Positions 30,314-42,104 of a DNA stretch of 64,000 nt are shown one piece after another. The notes under the pieces were generated by a model. That model was not told where the DNA came from. It made no database searches and worked only from the letters and a program-made list of their open reading frames with translations. The position numbers and the translations under genes were made by a program. The stretch is from Micromonospora_J zhanjiangensis (GTDB lineage Bacteria; Actinomycetota; Actinomycetes; Mycobacteriales; Micromonosporaceae), in the NCBI RefSeq assembly GCF_042650605.1, contig NZ_JBHSBN010000002.1, positions 248,001-312,000 of the forward strand, read 5' to 3'. Every line of letters starts with the position of its first letter. Position 1 is the stretch's first letter.

Positions 30314-33181
30314 TCAGTCCCGGCGGCGCTCGATGGGCAGGCGCGAGCGGGTGAGCAGGCCGGCGCCGAGCATGGCGACCAGCGGCACCACGACCAGTAT
30401 CCCCAGGGTGTGCCACGGGATCCGCAGCGGATAGGGCTTCTCGACCGGCCAGCTCTCGGCGAATCCCTGGTTGAGCGCGGCGATGACGGCGAACGCCGCG
30501 ACCAGCCCGGCCGCGATGCCGAGCAGCGAGCCGAGCCCGGCGATCACGCCGGCCTGACTCAGCGACAGCAGTCGGCGGACCCGAGGGCTCGCGCCGATCG
30601 CGGCCAGCGTCGACAGGTCGGCCCGGCCCTCCGCGGCGGCGAGCCCGGTGGCGATGCCGGCGGCGCCGATGGTGATCACGCCGGCGGCCACGGCCAGGAT
30701 GACCAGGGTCACCCAGTCGTTGCCGTGCGGTGGCCCGTTCTCCATCGCCACGTTGAGGTCCGGGCGCAGTTTCCGCAGCGCGGCGGCGAACCGGTCCCGC
30801 TCGGCGGTGCCGGGCGCGCCGCTGGTGGCCAGGACGAATCCGGTCTGCCGGTCGGTCAGCCCGGCCCGGGCCAGCAGACCGGGGGAGTAGATCTCGCGGG
30901 GAGCCGCCAGCCCGCTGGTGAGCGCGTAGGCCGGCGCGGTCAGCGTACGGGTCTGCGGCTCCTGGTTCGGCCTGTCGGACGGGTACCGGGACAACCGCAC
31001 GGTGACGGTGCCGTCCTGGACGTACTGCGGGTCGGTGACCACCACCCCACCGGCGCGCAGGGTCGCGGTGGCCGCGGCCACGTCGTCGGGGCGGGCGCCG
31101 GTCAGGACGGGCAGCGCCCGTCCGTCGTCGACCAGGTTGAGGAAGGTCGGACCGTAGAAGGTCTGGGACCGTTGGTTGCACCGCGGGTCGGCCCGGGCCG
31201 CCCGCCGATCCTGGGCGGAGAGCCGCGGGCCGGGCTGGACCGGGCACTCCCGGGCGGCCGGGAGGACCAGGTTCAGGTAGCAGGTGTCCCCGGCGGCGGT
31301 ACCCGGCCGGCAGGCCGGCTCGCGGATCTCGACCACGTCGGTCACCGGAAGGCCCGTCGCGGCGGCGGCCACCGCGTCCCGGTCCACCGGCGCCCGGGTG
31401 CCGCCGGCATCGGGCGCGAAGACGCTCAGGTACCCGGCGGGCAGCCCGGCCAGGTAGTCCGCGTCGGTGCGGGCCTGGTCGCTGACCAGGAAGACGCCGA
31501 GCGCCACGCTGCCGGCCACGGCCGCCATCACCGCGGAGATGGCCGGTGCCGCCGCCGCCCGGTTGCGGGCGGTGTCCCGCAGCGCGATCCGGGGCGCCAA
31601 CGGCAGCAGCCGGCCGATCCGGGCCAGCAGGCCGACCAGGCTCGGCGTGCACAGCACCAGACCGACCTCGCCGACGACCAGGCCGGCCAGGACGACCTCG
31701 GTGATCACCCGGGCCGCGCCGACGAGGGCCAGCGCGACGCCCGCCCCGGCCAGCAGCAGGCCCAGCAGCAGCCAGCGCTTGCGGGAGCGGACCACGCCGC
31801 GCCGGCCGGTGAGGCCCGCCACCACGTCCTGCCGGGCGGCGACGAACGCCGGGACCATGGCGGCGAGCATCCCGGTGAGCACGGCCAGCCCGGCGATGCC
31901 CAGCAGCGCCGCGGGGAAGAACCGGTACCCGCCGGCCAGCGAGTGCGCCAGGTACCGCTCGACCAGCGGCCGCCCGGCGACCGCGCCGGCCATCCCGACC
32001 GCGAGGCCGACCAGCGCCCCGGCCAGGCCGAGCACCACGCCGTCGGCGAGCACCAGCCGGCGCAGCTGGGCCGGTGTCCCGCCGGCCGCCGCGACCAGCG
32101 CGAGGTCGCGCTGCCGGCGGCGGGCGCCGACCGCGAAGGCGGGCCCCGCCAGGAGGACGACCTCCAGCGTGCCCAGCCCGCCGACCAGGACGCCCAGGGT
32201 GAGCGCCCCGCGGCTGTCCGAACCGATCGGGAACGGCGACTCACCGGCCGGTGGCGGGTGTCGGGCGACGATCCGGGAGTACGCCACCACGCCGTGCCCG
32301 TTCAGCCGCTTGACCATCCCCCAGTCCACCCCGCCGGGCACCTCGACCAGCCAGGAGTCCGCCGGGTCGGGCAACCCGTCCGGCGGTACGGCGAGCACCT
32401 GACCGAGATCGTCCGGGAACTCCGCGACGCCCACCACGGTCCAGTCGCGGGACCCGTCCGCCCGGGTGAACGTGTCGCCGACCCGGATGTCGAGCCGGCG
32501 CAGCGCGGCCTCGCTGGCCACGGCCTCGCCGGGGTTCGCCGGCAGCCGGCCGGTCCGCAGGGTGGCCACGCCACGGATGATCGGGTCACCGAACGGCAGG
32601 CCCCGGATCTCCATGCCACCCACGCCGTCGGGGGTGCGCAGCTCCAGCCATTGCCCCGAGGTGGTCGCCGGGACGACCCGGCTGCCCGGTGGCAGCAGCG
32701 CGGCCACCTCGGCGACGGTCGCCGGCCGTTGCCCGCCGCCGACGGAGACACTGCTGCCGTCGGTCCAGTTGTCCCCGAGCGGGCTCTGGCGTACCGGCCC
32801 GGTGGCCACCCACCGCAGCAGGGCGTCGGCCGAGCCGATCTGCCGGCCCGTCGTCTCGTCCGGGGTGAGGGTGAACATGTCGTAGCTGACCGCGGCGAAG
32901 GTGAGCGCCAGCACCGGCAACGCGATCATCGCGACGACGAGGGCGGTCCGTCCCTTGGCCCGGCGCGCCTCCCGGCGGGCGATCCGCAACGCGGTACGCC
33001 ACGAGACGAACCCGGTGACCGCGCCGTCCCGACGTGGCCGGGCAGGTTCCGGACCCGGCCCGTCCCGGTCGGGCGCGGACCGGCGCCGCGTCGCGCGGGC
33101 GGCCCGGCCACCCGGTTCGCCCGCCGGTCCGACCGGCCGGTCGCCGACGGAGCCGGCCGAGCGGCCACCGCCGACGGTCAC
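30314..33181 (-). CDS. FtsX/MacB-type ABC transporter permease
   Basis: A 955-residue permease. A disordered Gly/Arg-rich head of about 55 residues is followed by a first membrane helix (GRTALVVAMIALPVLALTFA). A large outside domain comes next, then two sets of FtsX-type helices, one around residues 350-510 and one around 800-930. The double FtsX arrangement is typical of actinobacterial permeases encoded with a LolD-like ATPase. It probably exports or handles lipids, peptides or antibiotics by mechanotransmission. The GTG start overlaps the ATPase stop (GTGA). A PadR regulator heads the operon. Confidence 0.9.
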   Translation of the reverse strand: MTVGGGRSAGSVGDRPVGPAGEPGGRAARATRRRSAPDRDGPGPEPARPRRDGAVTGFVSWRTALRIARREARRAKGRTALVVAMIALPVLALTFAAVSYDMFTLTPDETTGRQIGSADALLRWVATGPVRQSPLGDNWTDGSSVSVGGGQRPATVAEVAALLPPGSRVVPATTSGQWLELRTPDGVGGMEIRGLPFGDPIIRGVATLRTGRLPANPGEAVASEAALRRLDIRVGDTFTRADGSRDWTVVGVAEFPDDLGQVLAVPPDGLPDPADSWLVEVPGGVDWGMVKRLNGHGVVAYSRIVARHPPPAGESPFPIGSDSRGALTLGVLVGGLGTLEVVLLAGPAFAVGARRRQRDLALVAAAGGTPAQLRRLVLADGVVLGLAGALVGLAVGMAGAVAGRPLVERYLAHSLAGGYRFFPAALLGIAGLAVLTGMLAAMVPAFVAARQDVVAGLTGRRGVVRSRKRWLLLGLLLAGAGVALALVGAARVITEVVLAGLVVGEVGLVLCTPSLVGLLARIGRLLPLAPRIALRDTARNRAAAAPAISAVMAAVAGSVALGVFLVSDQARTDADYLAGLPAGYLSVFAPDAGGTRAPVDRDAVAAAATGLPVTDVVEIREPACRPGTAAGDTCYLNLVLPAARECPVQPGPRLSAQDRRAARADPRCNQRSQTFYGPTFLNLVDDGRALPVLTGARPDDVAAATATLRAGGVVVTDPQYVQDGTVTVRLSRYPSDRPNQEPQTRTLTAPAYALTSGLAAPREIYSPGLLARAGLTDRQTGFVLATSGAPGTAERDRFAAALRKLRPDLNVAMENGPPHGNDWVTLVILAVAAGVITIGAAGIATGLAAAEGRADLSTLAAIGASPRVRRLLSLSQAGVIAGLGSLLGIAAGLVAAFAVIAALNQGFAESWPVEKPYPLRIPWHTLGILVVVPLVAMLGAGLLTRSRLPIERRRD

Positions 33182-33906
33182 GGCGCGGCTTCCAACAGCT
33201 GCTCCGCCGAGCCCAGCGGGCCGGCGGTGTCGACCATGCGGCCGTCCCGCAGGAAGACCACCCGGTCCGCCCAGGCCGCGTGCCGCGCCTCGTGGGTGAC
33301 CAGGACACCGGCCGCCCCGGCGTCCACCCGGGCGCGCAGCAGCCGCAACACCGCCTCGCCGGTCTGCGAGTCCAGCGCGCCGGTGGGCTCGTCGGCGAGC
33401 ACCAGCCGGCGTTCACCGACCAGCGCCCGGGCGATGGCGACCCGCTGCTGCTGACCGCCGGACAACTCGTCGGGGAAGCGGGGGGCCAGTTCCGCCAGCC
33501 CCATCTCGTCCAGGGCGGCCAGGGCCAGCGCGCGGGCCCGGCGTACCCGGTGGCCGTCCAGCTCCAGTGGCAGCGCGACGTTCTCCCCGGCGGTCAGGCT
33601 GCCCAGCAGGTTGAGATCCTGGAAGACGTAGCCGACGCTGCGCCGGCGCAGCTGGGCCAGCGCCCGGCGGCTCAGCGTCCCCAGCTCACGGCCCTCCACC
33701 AGGACCCGCCCCGCCGACGGGCTGTCCAGCCCGCCGGCCAGGTTCAGCAGGGTCGACTTGCCCGAGCCGGAGGGACCCATCACGGCGACCAGTTCGCCCG
33801 GCCGGACGGCGAGACTCACCCCGGCCAGCGCATGCACGGTCGCGGCGCCGGTGCCGTGGGTCCGGTACACGTCCCGCAGGTCGAGCACCTCGGCCGCCGC
33901 GGTCAT
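33178..33906 (-). CDS. ABC transporter ATP-binding protein (LolD/MacB type)
   Basis: A 242-residue ATPase. Walker A is GPSGSGKST, the Q-loop is in YVFQDLNLLGSL, the signature is LSGGQQQRVAIARAL, Walker B is RLVLADEPTGALD, and the H-loop is VLVTHEARHA. The TGALDSQTG segment is characteristic of the MacB/LolD/FtsE group. It would energise the permease encoded just downstream. The ATG at 33906 overlaps the PadR stop by four bases and has a clean AGGAGG upstream. Confidence 0.96.
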   Translation of the reverse strand: MTAAAEVLDLRDVYRTHGTGAATVHALAGVSLAVRPGELVAVMGPSGSGKSTLLNLAGGLDSPSAGRVLVEGRELGTLSRRALAQLRRRSVGYVFQDLNLLGSLTAGENVALPLELDGHRVRRARALALAALDEMGLAELAPRFPDELSGGQQQRVAIARALVGERRLVLADEPTGALDSQTGEAVLRLLRARVDAGAAGVLVTHEARHAAWADRVVFLRDGRMVDTAGPLGSAEQLLEAAP

Positions 33907-34505
33907 CGGCGTACCTCCTGATCGGCGCGCTCCACCGCCTCCGCGGACTCCGGCGGGAGCGGCCGGCGGACCGGCGCGGCGCCCGGTCGTGGCCCGTACC
34001 GGGCCACGCTCGCCTCGCAGTGGTCCAGCCAGCGGATCTCGGCCTCGGCCTGGAAGATCATCGAGTCCAGGACCAGTCGCCAGGCGAGGTCGGCCGGATC
34101 GGTGTCCCGGGTCTTCAACCGGGTGAACTCCTGCAGCGACCGCATGGTGGCGGTGCGCTGGGTCTGAAGGACGGCGCGGACGTCCACCTCCGGCGTGGTC
34201 AACGCGAGGGCCAGCTTGATCGCCAGCTCGTCGCGGGGCCGGTCGGTACGCCGTACCGGCGTGACGAACCAGCTCGCCAACTCGGCCCGGCCGGCCTTGG
34301 TGATCTCGTACGGCCGCTGCCCCCCGTCGTTCTCCGGCAGCGGTCGTACCAGGTCGTCCCGCTCCAGCCGGGACAGCGTCGTGTAGACCTGTCCGATGTT
34401 CAGCGGCCAGGTCGAACCGGTGGACTCCTCGAACGCGGCGCGCAGCTGGTAGCCGTACATCGGTCCGCGTTCGAGCAGGGCGAGAAGACCGTGGCGGATG
34501 GACAT
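33903..34505 (-). CDS. PadR-family transcriptional regulator
   Basis: A 200-residue PadR regulator. The winged-helix domain contains GLLALLERGPMYGYQLRAAF and NIGQVYTTLSRLERDDLVR, then a helical C-terminal dimerisation domain with EAEIRWLDHCEASVARY. PadR proteins usually repress a transporter operon and respond to its substrate. Here it is the first gene of a PadR-ATPase-permease operon with overlapping stops and starts, so autoregulation of a drug- or peptide-inducible pump is likely. Confidence 0.93.
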   Translation of the reverse strand: MSIRHGLLALLERGPMYGYQLRAAFEESTGSTWPLNIGQVYTTLSRLERDDLVRPLPENDGGQRPYEITKAGRAELASWFVTPVRRTDRPRDELAIKLALALTTPEVDVRAVLQTQRTATMRSLQEFTRLKTRDTDPADLAWRLVLDSMIFQAEAEIRWLDHCEASVARYGPRPGAAPVRRPLPPESAEAVERADQEVRR

Positions 34506-34510
34506 GACCT

Positions 34511-34549
34511 CCGAGTATGCATACCGGGTATATCACCGGTCAAACCCGC
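34511..34549 (-). promoter_or_regulatory. PadR operon promoter with overlapping palindrome
   Basis: Read on the minus strand, TTGACC is followed after 18 bases by CATACT. The perfect palindrome GTATGCATAC (34515-34524) covers that -10 region, and a GGAGG ribosome-binding site follows just before the PadR ATG. A repressor bound at the palindrome would block this promoter. That PadR binds here is inference. Confidence 0.55.
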
Positions 34550-34582
34550 TCGGCGCCCGGCCGGCGGGTGGCGGACGGGCGG

Positions 34583-35029
34583 TCAGCCCGGGGTGCCCGG
34601 GAACGGCACGGTGACCGGCGTGGCCCCGGCCGCCCGGCGCCAGCGGGTGGCCCGTACCGCGCAGTCGATCAGTCCGTTCAGGGCGGCGGTCCGCTGGTCG
34701 CCGGTGGTGCCGGGCAGCGCGGCCCGCCAGACCGCGGCGGTGCGCTGTTCGATCTCGACCGCCAGGCGCAGCGCGCCGGCCGGATCGGTGACCGGGAACG
34801 GCAGGGCGTACGCGGGCGCGGCCGGCGGTGGGGTGGCACCACCCGCGGTGAGCGGATCGACCAGGGCGTCCCGCCGGGCCCGGTGGGACGCCTCGGCGTC
34901 CCGCGCGTCCCGCGCGGCGGTGCCGGTCAGCCGTACCCCGATCAACCCGTACGCGTAGCTGGCCGCGTTCTCGGCGGCGAACGCCGCGGCCAGCCGCTCG
35001 TGCGCGGTGTCACCCCGCCGCGCCGTCAC
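34583..35029 (-). CDS. Ferritin-like DUF4439 protein
   Basis: A 148-residue helical protein matching DUF4439, a ferritin-like fold. ERLAAAFAAENAASYAYGLIG carries a Glu of the kind that binds metal in ferritins, and RDAEASHRARRDALV a His. It overlaps the upstream lipoprotein gene by GTGA. This pair beside rimP is conserved in actinobacteria (the mycobacterial counterparts lie next to rimP too). The function is unknown; metal binding is inferred from the fold. Confidence 0.82.
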   Translation of the reverse strand: MTARRGDTAHERLAAAFAAENAASYAYGLIGVRLTGTAARDARDAEASHRARRDALVDPLTAGGATPPPAAPAYALPFPVTDPAGALRLAVEIEQRTAAVWRAALPGTTGDQRTAALNGLIDCAVRATRWRRAAGATPVTVPFPGTPG

Positions 35030-35544
35030 GCCAGCGCCGCCAGGTGCGTGGCCCGGGCCGCCGCGATCGAGCCGAGCAGCGCGGCCGACTCCGCCGGCGC
35101 GGCCAGGCAGGCCCGGGTCGCCGAGTCCTGGCCGCGCTGCTCGGCCGACCGGAGGGCGGCCAGCGTGGCCCCGCTGTCGCCGGTCGGGGCGCCCGGGCTG
35201 CCGCCCGGGACGTCGCTGGGCACCGGCACGCCGGCGAGCCGGCCCAGCTCCGCCGCGTGGCTCCGGTGCGCCCGGGCGATCGGGTCGAGCAGGGCGGCGA
35301 GGTCCGGGTGGGCGGTCGCCGCGGCCGCGTACCGGCCGGCCAGATCCACCGCCTCGGTGAGCAACGGACGGAGCGGGTCCGGCCCGGCCGGCGATGATCC
35401 GCCGAAAAGATCACAGCCCGTCACCAGCGGGGTGCCGGTGGTCAGTGCGGCCAGGCCGGCGGCCCGCAGCACGGCCCGCCGGGACCGGCCGGCGCCGTCG
35501 GCCCGGGCGGGGTTTCCGGTACGCACCGGACAAGTCAACACCAT
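35026..35544 (-). CDS. Lipoprotein with ferritin-like features
   Basis: A 172-residue exported protein. A twin-arginine-like signal (SRRAVLRAAGLAALTTGTPLV) leads to the lipobox VTGC, so lipidation near residue 44 is predicted. The mature part is Ala-rich and helical, with RAHRSHAAELGRLAG giving His residues as in the neighbouring DUF4439 protein. The ATG at 35544 is chosen because the signal peptide begins properly there. It is co-translated with the next gene and divergent from rimP. Confidence 0.78.
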   Translation of the reverse strand: MVLTCPVRTGNPARADGAGRSRRAVLRAAGLAALTTGTPLVTGCDLFGGSSPAGPDPLRPLLTEAVDLAGRYAAAATAHPDLAALLDPIARAHRSHAAELGRLAGVPVPSDVPGGSPGAPTGDSGATLAALRSAEQRGQDSATRACLAAPAESAALLGSIAAARATHLAALA

Positions 35545-35719
35545 TGCCCCCGCCTGGCGGGGGTCGGTTCGCCGTCCACGACCGGCCGAGTCGGTGCGCC
35601 GCCCGGGACGTCTGTCGGCCAGCGCGTTACGCTCTGCGCAGCCGCCGGGCACGTCCGCCCGGTGGCAACCTGGCCATGCCGCCGGGAAACGCGCCGACGA
35701 TCAGGAGAGGGGTGCGGGG

Positions 35720-36385
35720 ATGACGCAGCGTGGCCGCGCCGCCGGCAGGTCGACGGCTGCCCCGCGCAGGGGCGAACGTACCGGCGGTGATCTCACGGCC
35801 CGCCGGCTGAGGCTGCGGGCCGTGATCGAACCCGTGGTGACCGCGGCGGGCTGCGACCTGGAGGACCTGACGGTCTCCCGAGCCGGTCGCCGGCACGTGG
35901 TCCGGGTGGTGATCGACGCCGACGGCGGCGTCAGCCTGGACGCGGTGGCCGACGTGTCGCGGGCCGTCTCCCAGGCGCTCGACCGGGCCGAGGAGGCCGA
36001 CGGCGACCTGGTCGCCGGCGAGTACCAGCTGGAGGTCGGGTCGCGCGGCGTGGACCGCCCGCTGACGTTGCCCCGGCACTGGCGCCGCAACGTGGGCCGG
36101 CTGGTCAAGGTGACCGTCAAGGGTCCGGGCACCGTTCCCGGACAACGCGCTCCGGCGGCGACGCCCGGCGACCGGCAGGTCACCGGGCGGGTGGTGGCCG
36201 CCGACGACGAGCGGGTCGTGCTGGACCTGGACGGCGGGCCGGCCGAGTGGACCCACCCGCAGCTGGGGCCGGGCCGGGTCCAGGTCGAGTTCAACCGACT
36301 CGACGAGCTGGCGGACGAGGATCTGACCGAGATCGACGACGTCGACGACGACGACGAAGCAGATGTGGAGGACGAGGAGAGGTGA
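35720..36385 (+). CDS. rimP: Ribosome maturation factor RimP
   Basis: A 221-residue RimP, needed for 30S subunit maturation. A basic head of about 28 residues is followed by the family core: LRAVIEPVVTAAGCDLEDLT, VIDADGGVSLDAVADVSRAV and EVGSRGVDRPL. The acidic tail DDVDDDDEADVEDEER is longer than usual and typical of high-GC actinobacteria. An AGGAGAGGGG ribosome-binding site precedes the ATG. The stop overlaps nusA by four bases. Confidence 0.95.
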   Translation: MTQRGRAAGRSTAAPRRGERTGGDLTARRLRLRAVIEPVVTAAGCDLEDLTVSRAGRRHVVRVVIDADGGVSLDAVADVSRAVSQALDRAEEADGDLVAGEYQLEVGSRGVDRPLTLPRHWRRNVGRLVKVTVKGPGTVPGQRAPAATPGDRQVTGRVVAADDERVVLDLDGGPAEWTHPQLGPGRVQVEFNRLDELADEDLTEIDDVDDDDEADVEDEER

Positions 36386-37437
36386 ACATCGACCTCGCGG
36401 CGCTGCGCGCACTGGAGCGCGAGCGGGAGATCCCGTTCGACACGATTCTCGCGGCGATCGAGACGGCGTTGCTGACGGCGTACCGGCACACCGAGGGCGC
36501 GCAGACGCACGCCCGGGTGGAGATCGACCGGAAGACCGGGGCCGCCCTGGTGTACGCCCAGGAGCTGGACTCCGAGGGCACGGTGACCCGCGAGGTGGAC
36601 GACACCCCGCACGACTTCGGCCGGATCGCCGCGATGACCGCCAAGCAGGTCATCCTGCAGCGGCTGCGGGAGGCCACCGACGAGGTGCACTTCGGCGAGT
36701 ACGTGGGCCGGGACGGTGACCTGGTCACCGGCGTGGTCCAGGCGCACGAGGCGCGCAAGGAGAAGGGCATCGTCAGCGTCGACCTCGGCAAGCTGGAGGC
36801 GGTGCTGCCGCAGGCCGAGCAGGTGCCCGGCGAGGACTACCCGCACGGGCAGCGGCTGCGCTGTGTGGTGGTGCACGTGGCCAAGGGCTTCCGCGGACCG
36901 CAGATCACCCTGTCCCGCTCGCACCCCAACCTGGTGAAGAAGCTCTTCGCCCTGGAGGTCCCGGAGATCGCCGACGGCACCGTCGAGATCGCCGCCATCG
37001 CCCGCGAGGCCGGCCACCGCACGAAGATCGCCGTACGCTCGACGGCCTCCGGGGTCAACGCCAAGGGCGCCTGCATCGGGCCGATGGGACAGCGGGTCCG
37101 GGCGGTGATGAGCGAGCTGCACGGGGAGAAGATCGACATCATCGACTGGTCGGACGATCCGGCCACCTTCGTCGGCAACGCCCTCTCCCCGGCGAAGGCG
37201 CTGCGGGTCGAGGTGGTGGACGCGGCCAGTCGGACCGCCCGGGTCACCGTGCCCGATTTCCAGCTGTCGCTGGCGATCGGGCGGGAAGGGCAGAATGCCC
37301 GACTGGCTGCCCGGTTGACCGGTTGGCGGATCGACATCCGGCCGGACAACGAGCCGGCCGGCGGTGCGGCGCCGACCGGTGGCCGGGGCGTCGCTGATCA
37401 CGTTCCCGAACCGGGCGGGGCGATCTCGGGCGGCTAG
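36382..37437 (+). CDS. nusA: Transcription termination/antitermination factor NusA
   Basis: A 351-residue NusA. The N-terminal RNA-polymerase-binding domain begins MNIDLAALRALEREREIPFD. Then come an S1 domain (VTGVVQAHEARKEKGIVSVD) and two KH domains (NAKGACIGPMGQRVRAVM and LSLAIGREGQNARLAARLTG). It lacks the C-terminal acidic repeats of E. coli NusA, as is normal in actinobacteria. The GTG start overlaps the rimP stop. Confidence 0.97.
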   Translation: MNIDLAALRALEREREIPFDTILAAIETALLTAYRHTEGAQTHARVEIDRKTGAALVYAQELDSEGTVTREVDDTPHDFGRIAAMTAKQVILQRLREATDEVHFGEYVGRDGDLVTGVVQAHEARKEKGIVSVDLGKLEAVLPQAEQVPGEDYPHGQRLRCVVVHVAKGFRGPQITLSRSHPNLVKKLFALEVPEIADGTVEIAAIAREAGHRTKIAVRSTASGVNAKGACIGPMGQRVRAVMSELHGEKIDIIDWSDDPATFVGNALSPAKALRVEVVDAASRTARVTVPDFQLSLAIGREGQNARLAARLTGWRIDIRPDNEPAGGAAPTGGRGVADHVPEPGGAISGG

Positions 37438-37440
37438 GGG

Positions 37441-37446
37441 TAGACT
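37441..37446 (+). promoter_or_regulatory. -10 element for ylxR-infB
   Basis: TAGACT lies three bases after the nusA stop. Its expected start of transcription, seven bases beyond, is the G of the ylxR GTG at 37453. This gives ylxR-infB its own leaderless promoter inside the operon. No clear -35 is visible. Confidence 0.5.
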
Positions 37447-37452
37447 TTTCCC

Positions 37453-37794
37453 GTGGTACGACGTGCGTCGCCGGTACGTACCTGTGTGGGCTGCCGGCAG
37501 CGTGCGCCGATCCAGGGGTTGCTGCGGATCGTCGTGCTCGGTGATGAGGCTGGTCACAGTCTCCGACCCGATCCGGCCCGTAGTATGCCGGGTCGGGGGG
37601 CGCATCTGCATCCGGATCCGGCCTGTCTCACGCTGGCGCTGCGGCGCCGGGCCTTCGGCCGGGCACTGCGCGTCGGTGGTGTTTTCGACACCGACGAGCT
37701 GGCCGAGTACATCGAGGCGTCAACCAGCTCGTCCGGTCACCCGACCGGACGAGGGTCGCAACGCAACGCAAGCAAGGTAGGACGACCAACATGA
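37453..37794 (+). CDS. ylxR: YlxR (DUF448) RNA-binding protein
   Basis: A 113-residue YlxR-family protein with the signature RTCVGCRQRAP, followed by GRGAHLHPDPACLTLALRRR. It lies between nusA and infB, the conserved position. Homologues bind RNA, and one reported role is in RNase P regulation. The tail after EYIEAS is a variable Ser/Gly-rich extension. No ribosome-binding site is seen, consistent with the leaderless promoter just upstream. Confidence 0.92.
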   Translation: MVRRASPVRTCVGCRQRAPIQGLLRIVVLGDEAGHSLRPDPARSMPGRGAHLHPDPACLTLALRRRAFGRALRVGGVFDTDELAEYIEASTSSSGHPTGRGSQRNASKVGRPT

Positions 37795-37840
37795 GCACAC
37801 GATGAAGTCCCAGAAATGACCAGGCTTCAAGTGCACGAGT

Positions 37841-37872
37841 GAGGTCGCTGCGGGTGCTGCCCGCACGACCTC
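37841..37872 (+). promoter_or_regulatory. Strong hairpin in the infB leader
   Basis: GAGGTCG pairs with CGACCTC and TGCGGG with CCCGCA around a 5-base TGCTG loop, with one bulged C at 37848 (13 base pairs). The structure ends five bases before the infB ribosome-binding region. It could be an attenuator between ylxR and infB or a translation-control element. Confidence 0.7.
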
Positions 37873-37887
37873 GGAGTGAGGAGTGCA

Positions 37888-40902
<3,015 letters not shown>

Positions 40903-40919
40903 CCGGCACGCGGTGAGCA

Positions 40920-40953
40920 CCGACGGCCGGGACCCACGGGTCCCGGCCGTCGG
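40920..40953 (+). terminator. Intrinsic terminator after infB
   Basis: A perfect 15-base-pair stem (CCGACGGCCGGGACC with GGTCCCGGCCGTCGG) closes a CACG loop 17 bases after the infB stop. There is no T-tract, as is common in actinobacteria. Confidence 0.8.
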
Positions 40954-40996
40954 CCTGTCCGCGGCCCAGCACCGCCCCGGTGCGAGAATCTGCCGC

Positions 40997-42070
40997 GTGA
41001 TCAGGTACGCCATGCTCCTCGCCCCGTCCACCAACCGGGTCTACGCCGACGCGGCCGGCCGGCTCGGCCGGGCCGAGCTACGGATCTTCGCCGATTCCGG
41101 GGTGCTCGGGACCGGTCCGGTCGAGGTGACCGGACCGGAGCGGATCGGTGGGGTGGAGTACCTCTGCCTCGCCGTGCCGGAACCCGGGCTGACCGGGCGC
41201 GACCTGGCGTACCTGGCCAACCTGTCACCGGCGTACGCGTTGTTCGAGCGGGTCGGTGACGACCTGCTCCGGCCGGTGCCGCTGACGCCGCTGGCCCGGT
41301 TCGACTCCGACCTGATCACCATTCCGAAGTACGCCGGCAAGACCAACGAGCAGTTCACCCGGCTGCTGCTCAACGTGACCCTGCTGGCGTCCGCGTCGGC
41401 GCCGGACATGCTGGACCGGCGACTGGTCGTGCTCGACCCGCTCTGCGGTCGGGGCACCACGCTCAACCAGGCCCTGATGTACGGCTACGACGGGATCGGC
41501 GTGGAGGTCGACGGCAAGGACGTGGACGCGTACGCGGCGTTCCTGCGTACCTGGTTGCGCCGTAAGCGGCTCAAGCACACCGCGGAGCTGGTGCCGGTAC
41601 GCCGGGACCGGCGGCTGGTGGCCCGCCGGTTCGAGGCGGTGCTGGCGGCCACCCGGGAGGAGCACCGGGCCGGGACGAGCCAACGGATCACCGTGCTGCA
41701 CGCCGACACCACCCGGGCCCGGGAGATGCTCCGTCCCGGCTGCGCCGACGTGATCGTCACCGACGCCCCGTACGGGGTGTCGCACGGCAGCCGGACCTCG
41801 GGGCAGGGGCTCTCCCGCAGCCCGCTGGACCTGCTCACCGGGGCGGTGCCGGTGTGGCGGGAGCTGCTGCGACCCGGCGGGGCGCTCGGGCTGTCCTGGA
41901 ACACCCACGTGACGCCCCGGGCCGACGCCGAGGCGGTCCTCGCCGACAACGGGCTGCGGGTGCTGACCGGTTCGGGCTATCCGGAGCTGGCCCACCGGGT
42001 CGACCAGTCGATCAACCGGGACGTGCTGGTGGCGGTGGCGCCCGATCCGGCGGGGCCGGAAATCCGATGA
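40997..42070 (+). CDS. TRM11-like SAM-dependent methyltransferase
   Basis: A 357-residue methyltransferase. An N-terminal THUMP-like region is followed by a Rossmann domain with the SAM motif VVLDPLCGRGTTLNQAL and the target-amino motif IVTDAPYGVSHG, a variant of N/D-PPY. This arrangement matches TRM11/UPF0020-type enzymes that methylate an amino group of RNA or DNA. tRNA guanosine N2 is the best guess and fits the neighbourhood of translation genes. The GTG at 40997 is preferred (IRYAMLLAPSTNRVY); an upstream in-frame GTG at 40913 would add 28 residues across the infB terminator. Confidence 0.85.
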   Translation: MIRYAMLLAPSTNRVYADAAGRLGRAELRIFADSGVLGTGPVEVTGPERIGGVEYLCLAVPEPGLTGRDLAYLANLSPAYALFERVGDDLLRPVPLTPLARFDSDLITIPKYAGKTNEQFTRLLLNVTLLASASAPDMLDRRLVVLDPLCGRGTTLNQALMYGYDGIGVEVDGKDVDAYAAFLRTWLRRKRLKHTAELVPVRRDRRLVARRFEAVLAATREEHRAGTSQRITVLHADTTRAREMLRPGCADVIVTDAPYGVSHGSRTSGQGLSRSPLDLLTGAVPVWRELLRPGGALGLSWNTHVTPRADAEAVLADNGLRVLTGSGYPELAHRVDQSINRDVLVAVAPDPAGPEIR

Positions 42071-42104
42071 TCGACGGGGCGGGCATGGCGTACCGTTTCC
42101 CGCC

